Below are positions 7,647 through 17,615 of a stretch of DNA of 64,000 nt, one piece after another. The DNA is from CAVQBP01 sp963782475 (GTDB taxonomy: Bacteria; Bacteroidota; Ignavibacteria; Ignavibacteriales; Ignavibacteriaceae). Location: positions 124,001 through 188,000 of the forward strand of contig CAWAJW010000016.1 in assembly GCA_963782475.1 (NCBI GenBank), in the 5' to 3' direction. The stretch's first letter is position 1. Every line of letters begins with the position of its first letter. The position numbers and the translations under genes were made by a program. The notes beneath the pieces are model-generated. The model was not told the DNA's origin. It saw only the letters and a list, made by a program, of their open reading frames with translations, and did not search any database.

Positions 7647-8336
7647 TTAATCTATCATTTTATAACCTATTCCGTGCACGGTTAATATTAATTTAGGATG
7701 ATCGGGGTCTTTCTCGATTTTTTGCCTTAATTTTAAAATAAAATTATCCACAGTTCTTGTAGTCGGAGATTCATCATAACCCCAAACATTATTCAGTAAA
7801 TCGTCGCGGCTGACTGTAGAATTTTTATTATTCCATAAATAACTTAATATTTCAAACTCTTTATGGGACATTTGTACTGCCAGGCCGTTTTCCAGTGCAT
7901 TATAAGTTGAAAAATTTACTTCAATTCTTCCTATTGTAATAAAGGAGTTTTTTGATTTGGAATCTGCTCTCTCTTCACCTCTTCTTAAGACAGCTTTTAT
8001 TCTTGCAAGCAGCTCTCTTAATCCGAAAGGTTTGGTAACATAATCATCAGCTCCTAATTCCAGACCAAGAACTTTATCTATCTCTTCACCTTTAGCAGTA
8101 AGGAGAATGATTGGAACGTTAATCCCTTTTTTACGCACTGTTTTACAGACATCAAAGCCGGACATTTTGGGAAGCATAACATCGAGAAGCACAAGGTCAT
8201 AATTATCTTCAAGGATGTTCTTTAACCCTGTTTCACCATCTTCAGCAAAATTGACTTCATAGCCCTCAAATTCGAGATTATCTCTCAATCCGGTCCTCAT
8301 ATCCGGTTCATCTTCAACAACTAATATTTTGCTCAT
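7647..8336 (-). CDS. Two-component response regulator, OmpR/PhoB family
   Basis: 229 residues. The receiver domain (about 1-120) has the acidic pair Glu8/Asp9, phosphorylation site Asp52 in LLDVMLP, Thr80 and Lys102 in the TKPFG turn. The C-terminal winged helix (about 130-229) carries the OmpR-type SHKEFEILSYL, SRDDLLNNVWG and RTVDNFILKLRQKIE elements and a final GIGYKM. It starts immediately after the kinase stop (TGA then ATG), so the pair is co-transcribed. The likely targets are the two secreted-protein genes just downstream, which share an upstream element with direct half-sites. Confidence 0.95.
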   Translation of the reverse strand: MSKILVVEDEPDMRTGLRDNLEFEGYEVNFAEDGETGLKNILEDNYDLVLLDVMLPKMSGFDVCKTVRKKGINVPIILLTAKGEEIDKVLGLELGADDYVTKPFGLRELLARIKAVLRRGEERADSKSKNSFITIGRIEVNFSTYNALENGLAVQMSHKEFEILSYLWNNKNSTVSRDDLLNNVWGYDESPTTRTVDNFILKLRQKIEKDPDHPKLILTVHGIGYKMID

Positions 8337-9938
8337 TCAATCTCCCTTATTTAAATTATTAATTGGAAAGCTCAGTATAAAACTGCTTCCTTCACCAAGC
8401 TTGCTTTTCACTTTTATTTTGCCGTGATGGGCATCTACAATATGTTTTACAAGTGTTAACCCAAGGCCGGTGCCTTTTGTATTGTGAATTAACCCATCGC
8501 TTACCCGGTAAAATTTTTCAAATATTTTTTTCTGGTTTTCTTCGGAGATGCCAATTCCATTATCCTTTACTTCTATAAAAATAAATCCTTGTTCAGTACC
8601 TGTTATTATTGATATTTCTTTCCTGCCTGTACTATATTTTATTGCATTATCAATAAGATTAATAATTGCCTCGGATATTGCTTCACCATCTGCATCTATG
8701 ACTGGAATTTTTTTATCTACAGAAAGAGAAAATTTAAAACCATTGTTATGAAGATGGAATTGGTAGGAATTAAAAATATCTCCAACTAATAAATTTATAT
8801 CTAACTTTGAGAAATGGTATTCTTTTTTCCCTGCTTCAATTCTTGAAAAGCTTAAAATCTTATTTACAATTTTACTTAACCGTGATGCTTCTTTACTAAT
8901 GATAGTATAATATTCTTTCTTTTTTTCTTCGGTATTTACTCTTCCCATTTCAAGAGTTTCCGCGAACATACTTATTAAAGCAAGCGGGGTACGCAACTCA
9001 TGTGAAACATTTGAAACGAAATCGGACTTGATTTTAGCGAGTTCCATTTCTTTCCTGATGTTTCTGAATACTATGTAAACCCCTGCAATCAAAATTAGTA
9101 TTAGTATTAGTATAAGAATTAAATTTGTTGTTGATCTTGATTTTACCAGGCTTTCAATAGTCTGACCTTTTAACAGGATACCGAGCTGGTAATTCGGAAT
9201 CAGCCATAGATTTTTTTTCTGCTGTATCTTTTGATTCTGAATATTATCAGTTGTAAAAATATAATCGTTTGTTTTTACTGATTTCAGAGATGAACAGGTA
9301 ATTATAAATTTTTCTTCAGCTATCTCTTTAATTTTTGAGCCTAAAATATTCCTCACAAATTTTATAGGATTAATTGTCATTATACAGATATTATTCAGAT
9401 CCTCAGGGTCATCAAGAAGAAAAATTAATATTGTGCTGGTATCTGTATTGCCATCCTGCAGAGGCTCAATTTTACTGTAGCCGCCTCTTTCATAAGTATA
9501 TAGTTTATTGATCTTAGATGAGTTGCTTTTTAAAAAATTTTTAATGTCATAAGAAATATTTTTATGAAATTCATACGCATTAGATTCAGGATTATAGACT
9601 ATTTCAGATGTCTTTTTTGCATTCAGACTGTCAGCAAAGATAACCGAGCTGATTGCTTTATTTATACTTAAAAAACTATCTGCCTTCGCTTGATAATATT
9701 CCGGGTGGGCTATTTTTTCATTTAAGAGCAGGTTCAATTTACTTCGCCAGCTCGATATAACATCTTCCGAATATTGATTGACTGAAAATAGAATTGCATC
9801 AAGCTGGTTGTTATATATTTCCTCAATTACCCTTTCTCTTTCATTTAATGAATTGATCTCGAAAAGTGAAAAAATTAATGCCGGAAGGATAATTATTAAT
9901 ATTAAAATAAGTGCTATTTTTTTAATCGGATTTTTCAT
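8337..9938 (-). CDS. Membrane sensor histidine kinase
   Basis: 533 residues. Helix TM1 is at about 7-27 and TM2 at about 272-292, enclosing a periplasmic sensor domain of about 240 residues with no family I recognise. A HisKA dimerisation helix follows with phospho-acceptor His313 (NVSHELRTPL), then the ATPase domain with N box (LIDNAIKYS), DNGIGIS, a FEKFYRV F box and KGTGLGLTLVKHIV G2 box. It precedes and abuts its cognate response regulator. The TM2 segment is encoded by a hexanucleotide repeat giving alternating Leu-Ile. No nearby gene names the stimulus. Confidence 0.95.
   Translation of the reverse strand: MKNPIKKIALILILIIILPALIFSLFEINSLNERERVIEEIYNNQLDAILFSVNQYSEDVISSWRSKLNLLLNEKIAHPEYYQAKADSFLSINKAISSVIFADSLNAKKTSEIVYNPESNAYEFHKNISYDIKNFLKSNSSKINKLYTYERGGYSKIEPLQDGNTDTSTILIFLLDDPEDLNNICIMTINPIKFVRNILGSKIKEIAEEKFIITCSSLKSVKTNDYIFTTDNIQNQKIQQKKNLWLIPNYQLGILLKGQTIESLVKSRSTTNLILILILILILIAGVYIVFRNIRKEMELAKIKSDFVSNVSHELRTPLALISMFAETLEMGRVNTEEKKKEYYTIISKEASRLSKIVNKILSFSRIEAGKKEYHFSKLDINLLVGDIFNSYQFHLHNNGFKFSLSVDKKIPVIDADGEAISEAIINLIDNAIKYSTGRKEISIITGTEQGFIFIEVKDNGIGISEENQKKIFEKFYRVSDGLIHNTKGTGLGLTLVKHIVDAHHGKIKVKSKLGEGSSFILSFPINNLNKGD
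9094..9113. repeat. Hexanucleotide tandem repeat in the kinase TM2 codons
   Basis: Three or more copies of ATTAGT (plus strand) encode alternating Leu-Ile in transmembrane helix 2 of the histidine kinase. Gain or loss of a unit would keep the frame and add or remove two residues, altering helix length. Confidence 0.7.
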
Positions 9939-10083
9939 TAGCTAAACTTAATAATTTGTTCCTGGAAGTGCATATGTTCTTCCCTGAAAAGTTTTGTTAA
10001 AGCCAGAAGATGTTAATAAATGTAATTTGTTCATTAATTAGACCAGGTTTTTAGTAAAAAGCTATTTTATATACCGGCTTAAT

Positions 10084-10992
10084 TCAAATATCAAAGACAA
10101 TTTCTCTTTTAATCATTCCTTCTTTTGCTTCAAATCTACTGTAAAGAAACAGTTCACTTCCGAGTATCCATATTTTTATAAAAACCCTGCACCAAATTAG
10201 CAATTGTTGCATAATAAAAATGACAAATATTTCAATCCCCGTTGACATACCAATTGCTCCTTCAAGACTAAAGTAAATTATAAAAAGGATAACCGGTACG
10301 ATCAATAAGCTTAAATAAAGAAAATATGTGCTTAAAAAATGCTTGAATGCAAATCCGAATGATTTAAATAAAGTTTTAAATGGTTTATGCTCTTTATTTA
10401 TAACCATCATTATTTTAGCATAATCTGTAGCAATTAAAATAAAAATGAAAAAAATGAGATGAATGAGAAAGCCGGTTAATAATATATAAAAAAGCGCTGC
10501 TTCACTTTCAACTGTACCTGACACGGAATCTATTATATTTACAAGCGGTATATAAATTGCAAATAAAATAATTGCCTGTAATATCAGTGAATATATTGCT
10601 AATCTGAGAAACCTGGAAAAATAACGCGCACTCGCTTCCCAGAAAGTGGTTAAAGAATATTTGCGTTTATTTCGAATGAGTATAACTAATATTCCCCCTT
10701 CAAAAAAGATTGTGAAGAGAATATAAAATATCCCTGCCCAGGCAGCAATTGAGATGAAAGGTGCAACCGCTTCGGCATATTGATTCATGAAATCTTTATA
10801 AACAGTATAATTAAAATCTTTTAACAACGATATAAAGGCCATTGAGGAACCTGCTTTTTTCTCTATCATATTGCCGAATGGGATCGCTAGCACCAGAGCC
10901 AGGAATAATGTAATAAGATAAATTGTAATCACCAGCTTTTTAGACCTGTAAGCTGAAACAAAACCGTTAAAATATGAGGTTATAATTTTCAT
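10084..10992 (-). CDS. Multi-pass membrane protein of unknown function
   Basis: 302 residues with about six hydrophobic helices, among them residues 21-40, 75-105, 132-155, 165-190, 215-240 and 245-280. The N-terminus (MKIITSYFNGFVSAYRSKK) is cytoplasmic and basic. There are no enzyme motifs or charged residues within helices that suggest a transporter or catalytic function. It is separated from the histidine kinase by 145 bp and from the M1 peptidase by 83 bp, so it may be the last gene of the peptidase run. Resemblance to other paired-helix DUF proteins is only general. Confidence 0.65.
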   Translation of the reverse strand: MKIITSYFNGFVSAYRSKKLVITIYLITLFLALVLAIPFGNMIEKKAGSSMAFISLLKDFNYTVYKDFMNQYAEAVAPFISIAAWAGIFYILFTIFFEGGILVILIRNKRKYSLTTFWEASARYFSRFLRLAIYSLILQAIILFAIYIPLVNIIDSVSGTVESEAALFYILLTGFLIHLIFFIFILIATDYAKIMMVINKEHKPFKTLFKSFGFAFKHFLSTYFLYLSLLIVPVILFIIYFSLEGAIGMSTGIEIFVIFIMQQLLIWCRVFIKIWILGSELFLYSRFEAKEGMIKREIVFDI

Positions 10993-11075
10993 ACTTAAAT
11001 CTTTTATATTAGAAAATCATCGACATTGAAGTAATTAAATTTTCAACCCAAAGGATAAACTTCGTCATATATTTT

Positions 11076-13028
11076 TTAAATGGAGCCTTTTGCGGGTCTG
11101 GTAGTATAGCTATTATTATTAAAGTTTATGTCCATATATATTTTATATTCCGGGTCTACTTTTGCCCATACTACTTTTTGCGGTTTATCAAATCTTAAAT
11201 CAAATGTTCTATCCTTTCCATCCCACACAATCAATGTATCTAGACCATCATCAAAATGGACCAGTATTTCTTCGGGCATGATAACCTCACCCAGGCGATA
11301 TACAGTAACTTTTGAATGAAACATAGATTGGCTTTTCCTCACAGCAGTATTTTTATACTGCAATTTAATTCCTGAGCTGTCATAGACTCCTATTGGGTTT
11401 TCAATTTTACTGATATATATTCCTTCAAGTTTATAGTCACATACATCAGTTCCGAAAAGAACTTCATCGAAAAACCAATTCATGTTTTCACCGAACTTAT
11501 CTCCTAATCTTTTTTTCACTATTTCATTAACTATATCAATAAAATTTTTACCGCTTGGATGTTTGAATTTCCATCTTTCAAAAAAAGTTTTCATTATTTC
11601 ATCCATAACTTTTCTACCCAGCAGCCTATCCAGGGTTGTCATCCATACAGAAGTCTTATAATAAATAATTCTTCCGTAGCCTCCGTCAGAGTAATCCCAG
11701 GCAGGTCTGGCATCATCGGCAATTTTAGGGTTTGACATTCCTGCATATTCCTGCCGCATATATTCCAGGTCTCCTACATGATAACCTGCAATGTTAACCA
11801 ATGAAGTTTTTGGACCGTAAGTATTATCCATTATTCTTGATTCCATATAAGAATTGATCCCCTCATCCATCCATGCTTCTTCAAATTCGTTTGAGGCTAG
11901 CATTCCCATAAAATAATTATGTCCAAATTCATGCACTGCAGTTATTTCACAAAGTTTGATTCCTTCCGGCATTCCCCACAAAGTTAAACCGGTAAATAAA
12001 GTAGGATATTCCATCCCGCCGGAGCCAATTCCGTTAAAAGGGGGATCAACTATTGTAAGATTTGGATAAGGATATTGTCCAATATGATTTTCAAAATATT
12101 CTAAAGCAGCTTTAACTGGTTTGATAAATCTATCGGACTGGTAAAGATGCTCCGGCTGCAGCATAATTTTTATTTTCACATGTTTCCATTTTTCCCAAAT
12201 AATTTTAAACCTGGGTGAAGCCGTCCACGCAAAATCAATTACATCTTCAGCATGATATTTTAGTGTCTTTGTTCCATCCGGGTTCTTCTTTTCACCGATC
12301 AGTATCCCTACAGCTCCAACAATATATTTTTGAGGAAGCGTAATATTTACATTGTAAACACCAAAGTCGGCGTAAAACTCTGAATTAGCATGATACTGAT
12401 GACAGTTCCATTTCCCTTTTTCTGCATACCTGATACCGGGGAATTCATATACACCAATTTTAGGAAACCACTGGCCTGCAAAAAAATAATTACCTGCATA
12501 ACCGGACCTTGCAAAAATTTGAGGAAGTTTGGATTTGAATTTAATATTGATAATAACGGTTTCTCCCGGTTCTACAGCCCTGGAAAGAGGTATGCTTATA
12601 ACGGTCTGATCATCCGAATTATTATCATCGGGATGAATATATTTAATTTTAGTTGTAAGATCTTCTCCGTTTTCAATTTTCATTGATTGAACATCAATCC
12701 AGCCCCAGGTGCTGTCCGAATTTTCATTAATACCAATTCCTCTGAGCTGTCCCCCTGATTCTTTTATAAAAGTTGACTTTGTATTTTTAAATGCATTCAG
12801 GTATAAATGGAATTGTAATTCATGTATCATATCATTTGAAAGGTTTCGCCAAATAAGAGTTTCGAAACCGTCGATAATTTTCGTTTCTGTATTTAAATTT
12901 AGATCTATATCATAGCTGGCATTCCTGGGACTTAAAGGTTTTTGAAAAATCACCTGTGAAAAAATCGCAGATTGTATAAAAAGAAATGATAAGATGACCG
13001 TAACTAATCTAATAATTAAGCAGTACAT
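11076..13028 (-). CDS. Secreted M1-family metallopeptidase
   Basis: 650 residues with a signal peptide (about 1-24). The N-terminal beta domain is followed by the gluzincin catalytic domain: His366-Glu367-x-x-His370 (HEFGH) with the third zinc ligand Glu389 in MDEG, exactly 18 residues later, as in M1 aminopeptidases. The exopeptidase GxMEN loop appears as GSGGMEYP upstream. Zinc binding and peptidase activity are therefore expected; the substrate is unknown. It lies 62 bp downstream of the YncE/phosphoesterase gene on the same strand, so both may be one operon for periplasmic or surface functions. Confidence 0.9.
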   Translation of the reverse strand: MYCLIIRLVTVILSFLFIQSAIFSQVIFQKPLSPRNASYDIDLNLNTETKIIDGFETLIWRNLSNDMIHELQFHLYLNAFKNTKSTFIKESGGQLRGIGINENSDSTWGWIDVQSMKIENGEDLTTKIKYIHPDDNNSDDQTVISIPLSRAVEPGETVIINIKFKSKLPQIFARSGYAGNYFFAGQWFPKIGVYEFPGIRYAEKGKWNCHQYHANSEFYADFGVYNVNITLPQKYIVGAVGILIGEKKNPDGTKTLKYHAEDVIDFAWTASPRFKIIWEKWKHVKIKIMLQPEHLYQSDRFIKPVKAALEYFENHIGQYPYPNLTIVDPPFNGIGSGGMEYPTLFTGLTLWGMPEGIKLCEITAVHEFGHNYFMGMLASNEFEEAWMDEGINSYMESRIMDNTYGPKTSLVNIAGYHVGDLEYMRQEYAGMSNPKIADDARPAWDYSDGGYGRIIYYKTSVWMTTLDRLLGRKVMDEIMKTFFERWKFKHPSGKNFIDIVNEIVKKRLGDKFGENMNWFFDEVLFGTDVCDYKLEGIYISKIENPIGVYDSSGIKLQYKNTAVRKSQSMFHSKVTVYRLGEVIMPEEILVHFDDGLDTLIVWDGKDRTFDLRFDKPQKVVWAKVDPEYKIYMDINFNNNSYTTRPAKGSI

Positions 13029-13090
13029 TCTTTCCCCGTTGAATTCTTACCACAATATTTATTGAAAAATATATCAGTTAGAAATATAAA

Positions 13091-15541
13091 CTATTTATGC
13101 ACTACATTTACAAATGCACTCCTTACAGGCGGCGGCATTTTAGAATCTTTCCCTTTTATTGATTTCCATATAATTTCATTTAATTCAACATCGGGGATAT
13201 CATCTTCCTTACTAAAATCAAATTCACTACTGCGTTTTGAGCCGTAAGCATCAGCAAGGTTTTTTTCTTCAATATTAATTAATGGATTAATTACATTATA
13301 TGACGCAAAATCAGGCTGATTTGTTACCGGTACAAGAATAGGGTTTGCAGCAAGATCAAACTGCGTCATAGGTTTTAATCCAAGGATTAATTCAATTGTT
13401 TTCAAGACGCTGGAAGTTGAATACATCGTATGATCAACAAAATTTCTTTTAATGAAGGGGCTGATCACTAAAAGTGTGGATCTATGCGCATCTACATGAT
13501 CGGAACCGTTCTGTGCATCATCTTCAAGTATAAAAATCATACTTTCTTTCCAGAATTGACTTTTTGAAATTTTATCGACCATTAATCCCAGTGCAAAATC
13601 ATTTTGAGCGACATAGGCTCTTGGTGTTAAGCTTCCTTTTTCAGTTCCCATTGTATGATCATTCGGCAGTCTTATTAAATTGAAAGCCGGAAGAGAATCT
13701 TTCCTTTCAAACTCATTAAATTCTTTCTCCCATATCTTAAACCTGTTTAGATCAGATATTTTAAGATCAAACCCGGGGTAATCAGGTGAAGTAAAGTTAT
13801 TTAAATCTTTATTCCTGCTCATATAGGTATTCTTGCTACCTTCAACTTCTTCTACGAATTCGCCATAATTTCTTATAGATAACTTTTTATTTATTACCTC
13901 ATTCCAGATATAACCTGAAGAGGGTGCCGCAATTTCGGAACCCCCTTCAAAATCATAATAACCGCCTCTACTGCCGTAATATACAGGCCAGGTTTTTTCA
14001 ACGTAGTCAGTTGCATAAGCAGCCATAGACCAGTTATGTCCGTCCGCACTGACTTCCGCATCGCAATAAAAATTATCAAATAAAGTAAAAGAATTTACAA
14101 GGGTATGTTCATTCGGAGTATACTTCCTTCCAAAAATAGTTAAAGATGAATCCCCGTTACCTGCGGAAATATCACCTAATACCTGATCATAGGTCCTATT
14201 CTCTTTTATTATATAAAAAACATGTTTGATTTTGCTGCTTCCTTTGCTATCAAAATCAGCCGGGATAATATTCTGCTGTGAAGCTTCACCCGGCTTGCTT
14301 TTCCATATAGAAGGTGTATTAGAATAGACTTTTTGAGACAAAGTTTGTAATGTTTTTATATCGGGGAAATTAATTATCGATAATGTTCCCTTAAATAATG
14401 AGCCTATATATTCCTCGGTAACATTTTTCCCTTTTACCAAAGGATCCGGCCCTTTAGGATTAGGTAACGAAGATAGTCCTTTCCCGTTAGCCACAATTAT
14501 TTTGCCGGAGCTCAGAGCTTTAACAGAAGTCGGATACCAGCCAACCGGTATAAAACCGATGCTTTTGGATTTATCTCTTTGGGCAATATTGAAAAGAGCG
14601 AGGTAGTTATTATCTGCATTTGCGGCAATTAAAACGGATTCATCAATATTAAAGCATATTGCATTTGGTGTACTTCCATAAGGCGCATCAGGTTTTAACG
14701 AAGTTATTATTGTTTCGGTAGTTTTTTTAGTGTTAAGATCAACAACCGAAACTGAATTATTATTTGCATTTGCTACAAAAAGCCTGTCATCATTTTTTGA
14801 TATTAGGATTTCATTCGGATGGTCTCCGACTTCAATAAAATTCGATATTGAATAGCTATTTAGATTAATTTCAGCTATCGAAGCTTTTGACCATAAAGAA
14901 ATATAAGCATAAGTTCCGCTGTGATTTATTTTAACATCATAACATTCGCCTTCAAACTTTAACTGCTTTATAATTTTCCTGCCGGGAACATCAATCACAT
15001 ATAAGGAATTGCTCATCTTTGAGACTGCAAGCAAAATATTTTTCCCTTTTAAATAATCCAACCCTGTAACTGATATTTTTTCATCCGGGAACGGTTTGGC
15101 AATAATTATTGAATCATTTAAAGATAAACGGCCTGAATTAAAATTATAAACATATACCAGATTATTATTGGCTCCGGAAACATATAGTTTTGAATCATCA
15201 TCGTTAAATACTATACCGCGCCAGGTCTTATCAACATTCATTCTTTGTATCTCTTTTCCAGTTTCCAAATCAACAACTGAAATTGAATTTTCTTTAGTTC
15301 CGCTGTTTGAGGTTAGTGCATATTTTTCATCTTTTGAAATAATCAAATTTAAAGGTAGCTCTCCGACTCCAACCTGTTCACCCGCAGGAGTTAATTTCCA
15401 GCCATTGGGGAGTAAGGTATAATCCTCAAACTTTCCGGGGAGAATAATTTTTTTATTTGATACGGTTGTTGAATTCTGAACGGAACAGCCGAATAAAAAG
15501 AGGGTGCAAAGAAGAGATAAAATTAATTTCTTTTTAATCAT
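13091..15541 (-). CDS. Lipoprotein: YncE-like beta-propeller plus phosphoesterase domain
   Basis: 816 residues. The N-terminus is a lipoprotein signal with lipobox LFGC (Cys19). Residues about 55-400 form a YVTN/YncE-type propeller (repeats such as NNNSVSVVDLNTKKTTETI and NNLVYVYNFNSG). From about 440 a phosphoesterase domain of the alkaline-phosphatase superfamily begins: HVFYIIKENRTYDQVLGD carries the metal-binding Glu-Asn-Arg-Thr-x-Asp signature, and EDDAQNGSDHVDAHR supplies the later Asp/His ligands. This architecture is known in many Bacteroidota and acidobacterial genomes; substrates are undetermined. It likely sits on the periplasmic side of a membrane. Confidence 0.88.
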   Translation of the reverse strand: MIKKKLILSLLCTLFLFGCSVQNSTTVSNKKIILPGKFEDYTLLPNGWKLTPAGEQVGVGELPLNLIISKDEKYALTSNSGTKENSISVVDLETGKEIQRMNVDKTWRGIVFNDDDSKLYVSGANNNLVYVYNFNSGRLSLNDSIIIAKPFPDEKISVTGLDYLKGKNILLAVSKMSNSLYVIDVPGRKIIKQLKFEGECYDVKINHSGTYAYISLWSKASIAEINLNSYSISNFIEVGDHPNEILISKNDDRLFVANANNNSVSVVDLNTKKTTETIITSLKPDAPYGSTPNAICFNIDESVLIAANADNNYLALFNIAQRDKSKSIGFIPVGWYPTSVKALSSGKIIVANGKGLSSLPNPKGPDPLVKGKNVTEEYIGSLFKGTLSIINFPDIKTLQTLSQKVYSNTPSIWKSKPGEASQQNIIPADFDSKGSSKIKHVFYIIKENRTYDQVLGDISAGNGDSSLTIFGRKYTPNEHTLVNSFTLFDNFYCDAEVSADGHNWSMAAYATDYVEKTWPVYYGSRGGYYDFEGGSEIAAPSSGYIWNEVINKKLSIRNYGEFVEEVEGSKNTYMSRNKDLNNFTSPDYPGFDLKISDLNRFKIWEKEFNEFERKDSLPAFNLIRLPNDHTMGTEKGSLTPRAYVAQNDFALGLMVDKISKSQFWKESMIFILEDDAQNGSDHVDAHRSTLLVISPFIKRNFVDHTMYSTSSVLKTIELILGLKPMTQFDLAANPILVPVTNQPDFASYNVINPLINIEEKNLADAYGSKRSSEFDFSKEDDIPDVELNEIIWKSIKGKDSKMPPPVRSAFVNVVHK

Positions 15542-15623
15542 TTAATGAATCCTGGTTATGATATTAATTAAAACTACAAAAAAAGTTTTACCCGACAAAA
15601 TTTTCTATATCATAAAAAACAGC

Positions 15624-16904
15624 TTATTCCGCTATTTTATTTCGCGGCTCCTCAACTTTTTTGTATAACCAGTAAACAGTATACCCTGAAATTAAAATAT
15701 AAATAAGAAAGACAAGCGGATAACCAATTATGGAAATAATAGCACCGGCTAAAATCCCAAACAATAATGCAGGGGCAGTAATAGAATTTAATAAGGAAGC
15801 ATAAAGTGTTCTCTCTTTTTCCCCGCTGATTTCAACAACAAAAGCTACTCGGGAAATCCCCTGGATACTCTGAGCAAGCGCAAAAAAGAAAAAAACGCTC
15901 CCGAAGGTTAACGGATTAATAGAGATCACTGCACTTAAACTTGCTAGTAATAATACTGCCGCCATTATCATTAAATTAATCTTATGCCCGAATACATCGG
16001 CTAAATATCCGAATATTATATTTCCGAAAACCGTGCTTGCCATAAAAATAATTGTAAAGGAACCTGCATACGAAGTTGGTAGTTCAAACCTTTCAATAGC
16101 ATAGACGGCAAAAAAAGCCGAAGATGTTAAGCTGATCAATAACAGCCCGTCGGCAATCAAATAGTTTCTGAAATTCTTATTCTCCTTAATTACCATTTTT
16201 GCTTTCTCAAACCTCCGTATTTTCTTTATCTCAAATTCTTCAATTAATATCTCTTCAGGTTCGTTCACTCCCTTTAAGAAGTAAAAGGATACAAACATGA
16301 AAATAAAGCACAAGAAAAATAGGATGGCAAAATTTTGCGGGAAGCTGATTGATGATAAAATTATAATTATGATTGATCCGGCAAGAACACCAAGCAATGC
16401 GCCTGTTAGCTGCCTAATTGCCAGGAGACGTCCTCTTAACTTTACCGGGGTTGTTTTGGAAAATAAATTTACCCACCTTGGACCGGGAATGCTGCCAAGC
16501 ACCGTTATTGCAAATATAAATAATAATATTATATTGACAGAGATGGAAACCGGGATATCTTCTAAAAAGAAATATATAAATAAGGCGGCAATTAAAAATG
16601 AAGAGCGGTAGAAAACACTGTAAAGTAAAATAGCCGGTTTAACAAATTTTTCATTGCTTTTCTGCTGACCAAGAAAAAGCTGCGGAAGACTTGCGCCAAG
16701 GTTCCATAAAACAGGCACTGCTCCAATTGCTATTGTACTTCCGCCCATTCTCTGAATAAATACCGGCAGTATTGTTGAAAAAGATATGAAGCTTAATGCA
16801 AATGCATACATTGAGCCGTCACCCAAATGCATTAATAAATTATGCCGGAGATCCTTAAGGTCATATTCGGTAAATTTATTATACTGAAAATATTTTGCAA
16901 GCAT
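15624..16904 (-). CDS. Major facilitator superfamily transporter
   Basis: 426 residues with about 12 hydrophobic helices and a cytoplasmic loop between helices 6 and 7 (about 215-240, rich in Glu/Lys). Loop 2-3 lacks a clear GxxxDRxGRR signature, but the TTPVKLRGRLLAIRQLTGALLG segment is typical of carriers of this type. The substrate cannot be told from sequence. It begins 24 bp after the cyclophilin stop on the same strand, which suggests cotranscription without an obvious functional link. Confidence 0.85.
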   Translation of the reverse strand: MLAKYFQYNKFTEYDLKDLRHNLLMHLGDGSMYAFALSFISFSTILPVFIQRMGGSTIAIGAVPVLWNLGASLPQLFLGQQKSNEKFVKPAILLYSVFYRSSFLIAALFIYFFLEDIPVSISVNIILLFIFAITVLGSIPGPRWVNLFSKTTPVKLRGRLLAIRQLTGALLGVLAGSIIIIILSSISFPQNFAILFFLCFIFMFVSFYFLKGVNEPEEILIEEFEIKKIRRFEKAKMVIKENKNFRNYLIADGLLLISLTSSAFFAVYAIERFELPTSYAGSFTIIFMASTVFGNIIFGYLADVFGHKINLMIMAAVLLLASLSAVISINPLTFGSVFFFFALAQSIQGISRVAFVVEISGEKERTLYASLLNSITAPALLFGILAGAIISIIGYPLVFLIYILISGYTVYWLYKKVEEPRNKIAE

Positions 16905-16928
16905 AAAGGAATGCCGGATGACAAAGGT

Positions 16929-17510
16929 TTAACCTTGTTTTAGTCTTTCTATATTAAAGATCTTAATTTTCGGTTTCAGCATTTGATCATTTGCAGGTTG
17001 CTGATGTATTTTTAGAACAACATCCATACCTTTAATAACTCTACCGAAAGCGGCAAAGCCCTGACGGTCGGGATTTCTTCTTCCGCCATAGTCCAGCTCC
17101 GGCTGATCACCTATACAAATAAAAAACTCGGTAGTTGCTGTTCCCGGTTCATTCCTTGCATATGAAATTGTCCCGTCTTTATGAAGAATACCGGTTTCCT
17201 TAGTTGTTTCATGTTTTATCGGCGGATATGAATCAGACTTGTCCATTATACCGCCCTGGATAACTTCTATTTTAACATCATTATTAGGCTGGTTACCTGG
17301 AGTAACGGTTCTATAAAAATATGCATTTTTATATGTGCCCTCGTCAACATGTTTTAAAAAATTTCCTGCTGAGATTGGAGCTTTATTCTGAAAAATCTCC
17401 ACTTCTATATTTCCCAATTCTGTTTTTATTAAAACCTGCGGGTTTTTTTCTCCCTTTGCATTAATAATAATAGAGCTTAGAATAATAAAAACTATAATAA
17501 GTTTTTTCAT
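16929..17510 (-). CDS. Secreted peptidyl-prolyl cis-trans isomerase, cyclophilin type
   Basis: 193 residues with a signal peptide (about 1-18). Cyclophilin fold motifs: TELGNIEVEIFQNKAPIS and NFLKHVDEGTYKNAYFYR (catalytic Arg in FYR), the FFICIGDQPELD strand and FAAFGRVIKGMDVV. It should catalyse proline isomerisation during folding of periplasmic or outer-membrane proteins. The start is preceded by AAAAAGG, 3-4 nt from the ATG. It is the first gene of a pair with the downstream MFS gene. Confidence 0.93.
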   Translation of the reverse strand: MKKLIIVFIILSSIIINAKGEKNPQVLIKTELGNIEVEIFQNKAPISAGNFLKHVDEGTYKNAYFYRTVTPGNQPNNDVKIEVIQGGIMDKSDSYPPIKHETTKETGILHKDGTISYARNEPGTATTEFFICIGDQPELDYGGRRNPDRQGFAAFGRVIKGMDVVLKIHQQPANDQMLKPKIKIFNIERLKQG

Positions 17511-17575
17511 ACCTTTTTAGAATATTCCGTAAATATTAATCATGACCAAAAGTTAAATAATTTTCCCCGTTTGTT

Positions 17576-17598
17576 AAGGGGCATTTGCCATGCCCCTT
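17576..17598 (-). terminator. Hairpin terminator after the DUF5362 gene
   Basis: Perfect 8-bp stem AAGGGGCA / TGCCCCTT with a 7-nt loop, 18 bp beyond the stop of the minus-strand gene at 17616. The following tail is not strongly T-rich, so termination efficiency is uncertain. Confidence 0.55.
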
Positions 17599-17615
17599 TA
17601 AACAAAATTGGAAAA

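Noticed and set aside
10011..10036. Third copy of the 38-bp regulatory element upstream of the histidine kinase.
   Set aside because: Only a partial match in AT-rich DNA; kept as a weak hint in the finding and not listed as a feature.
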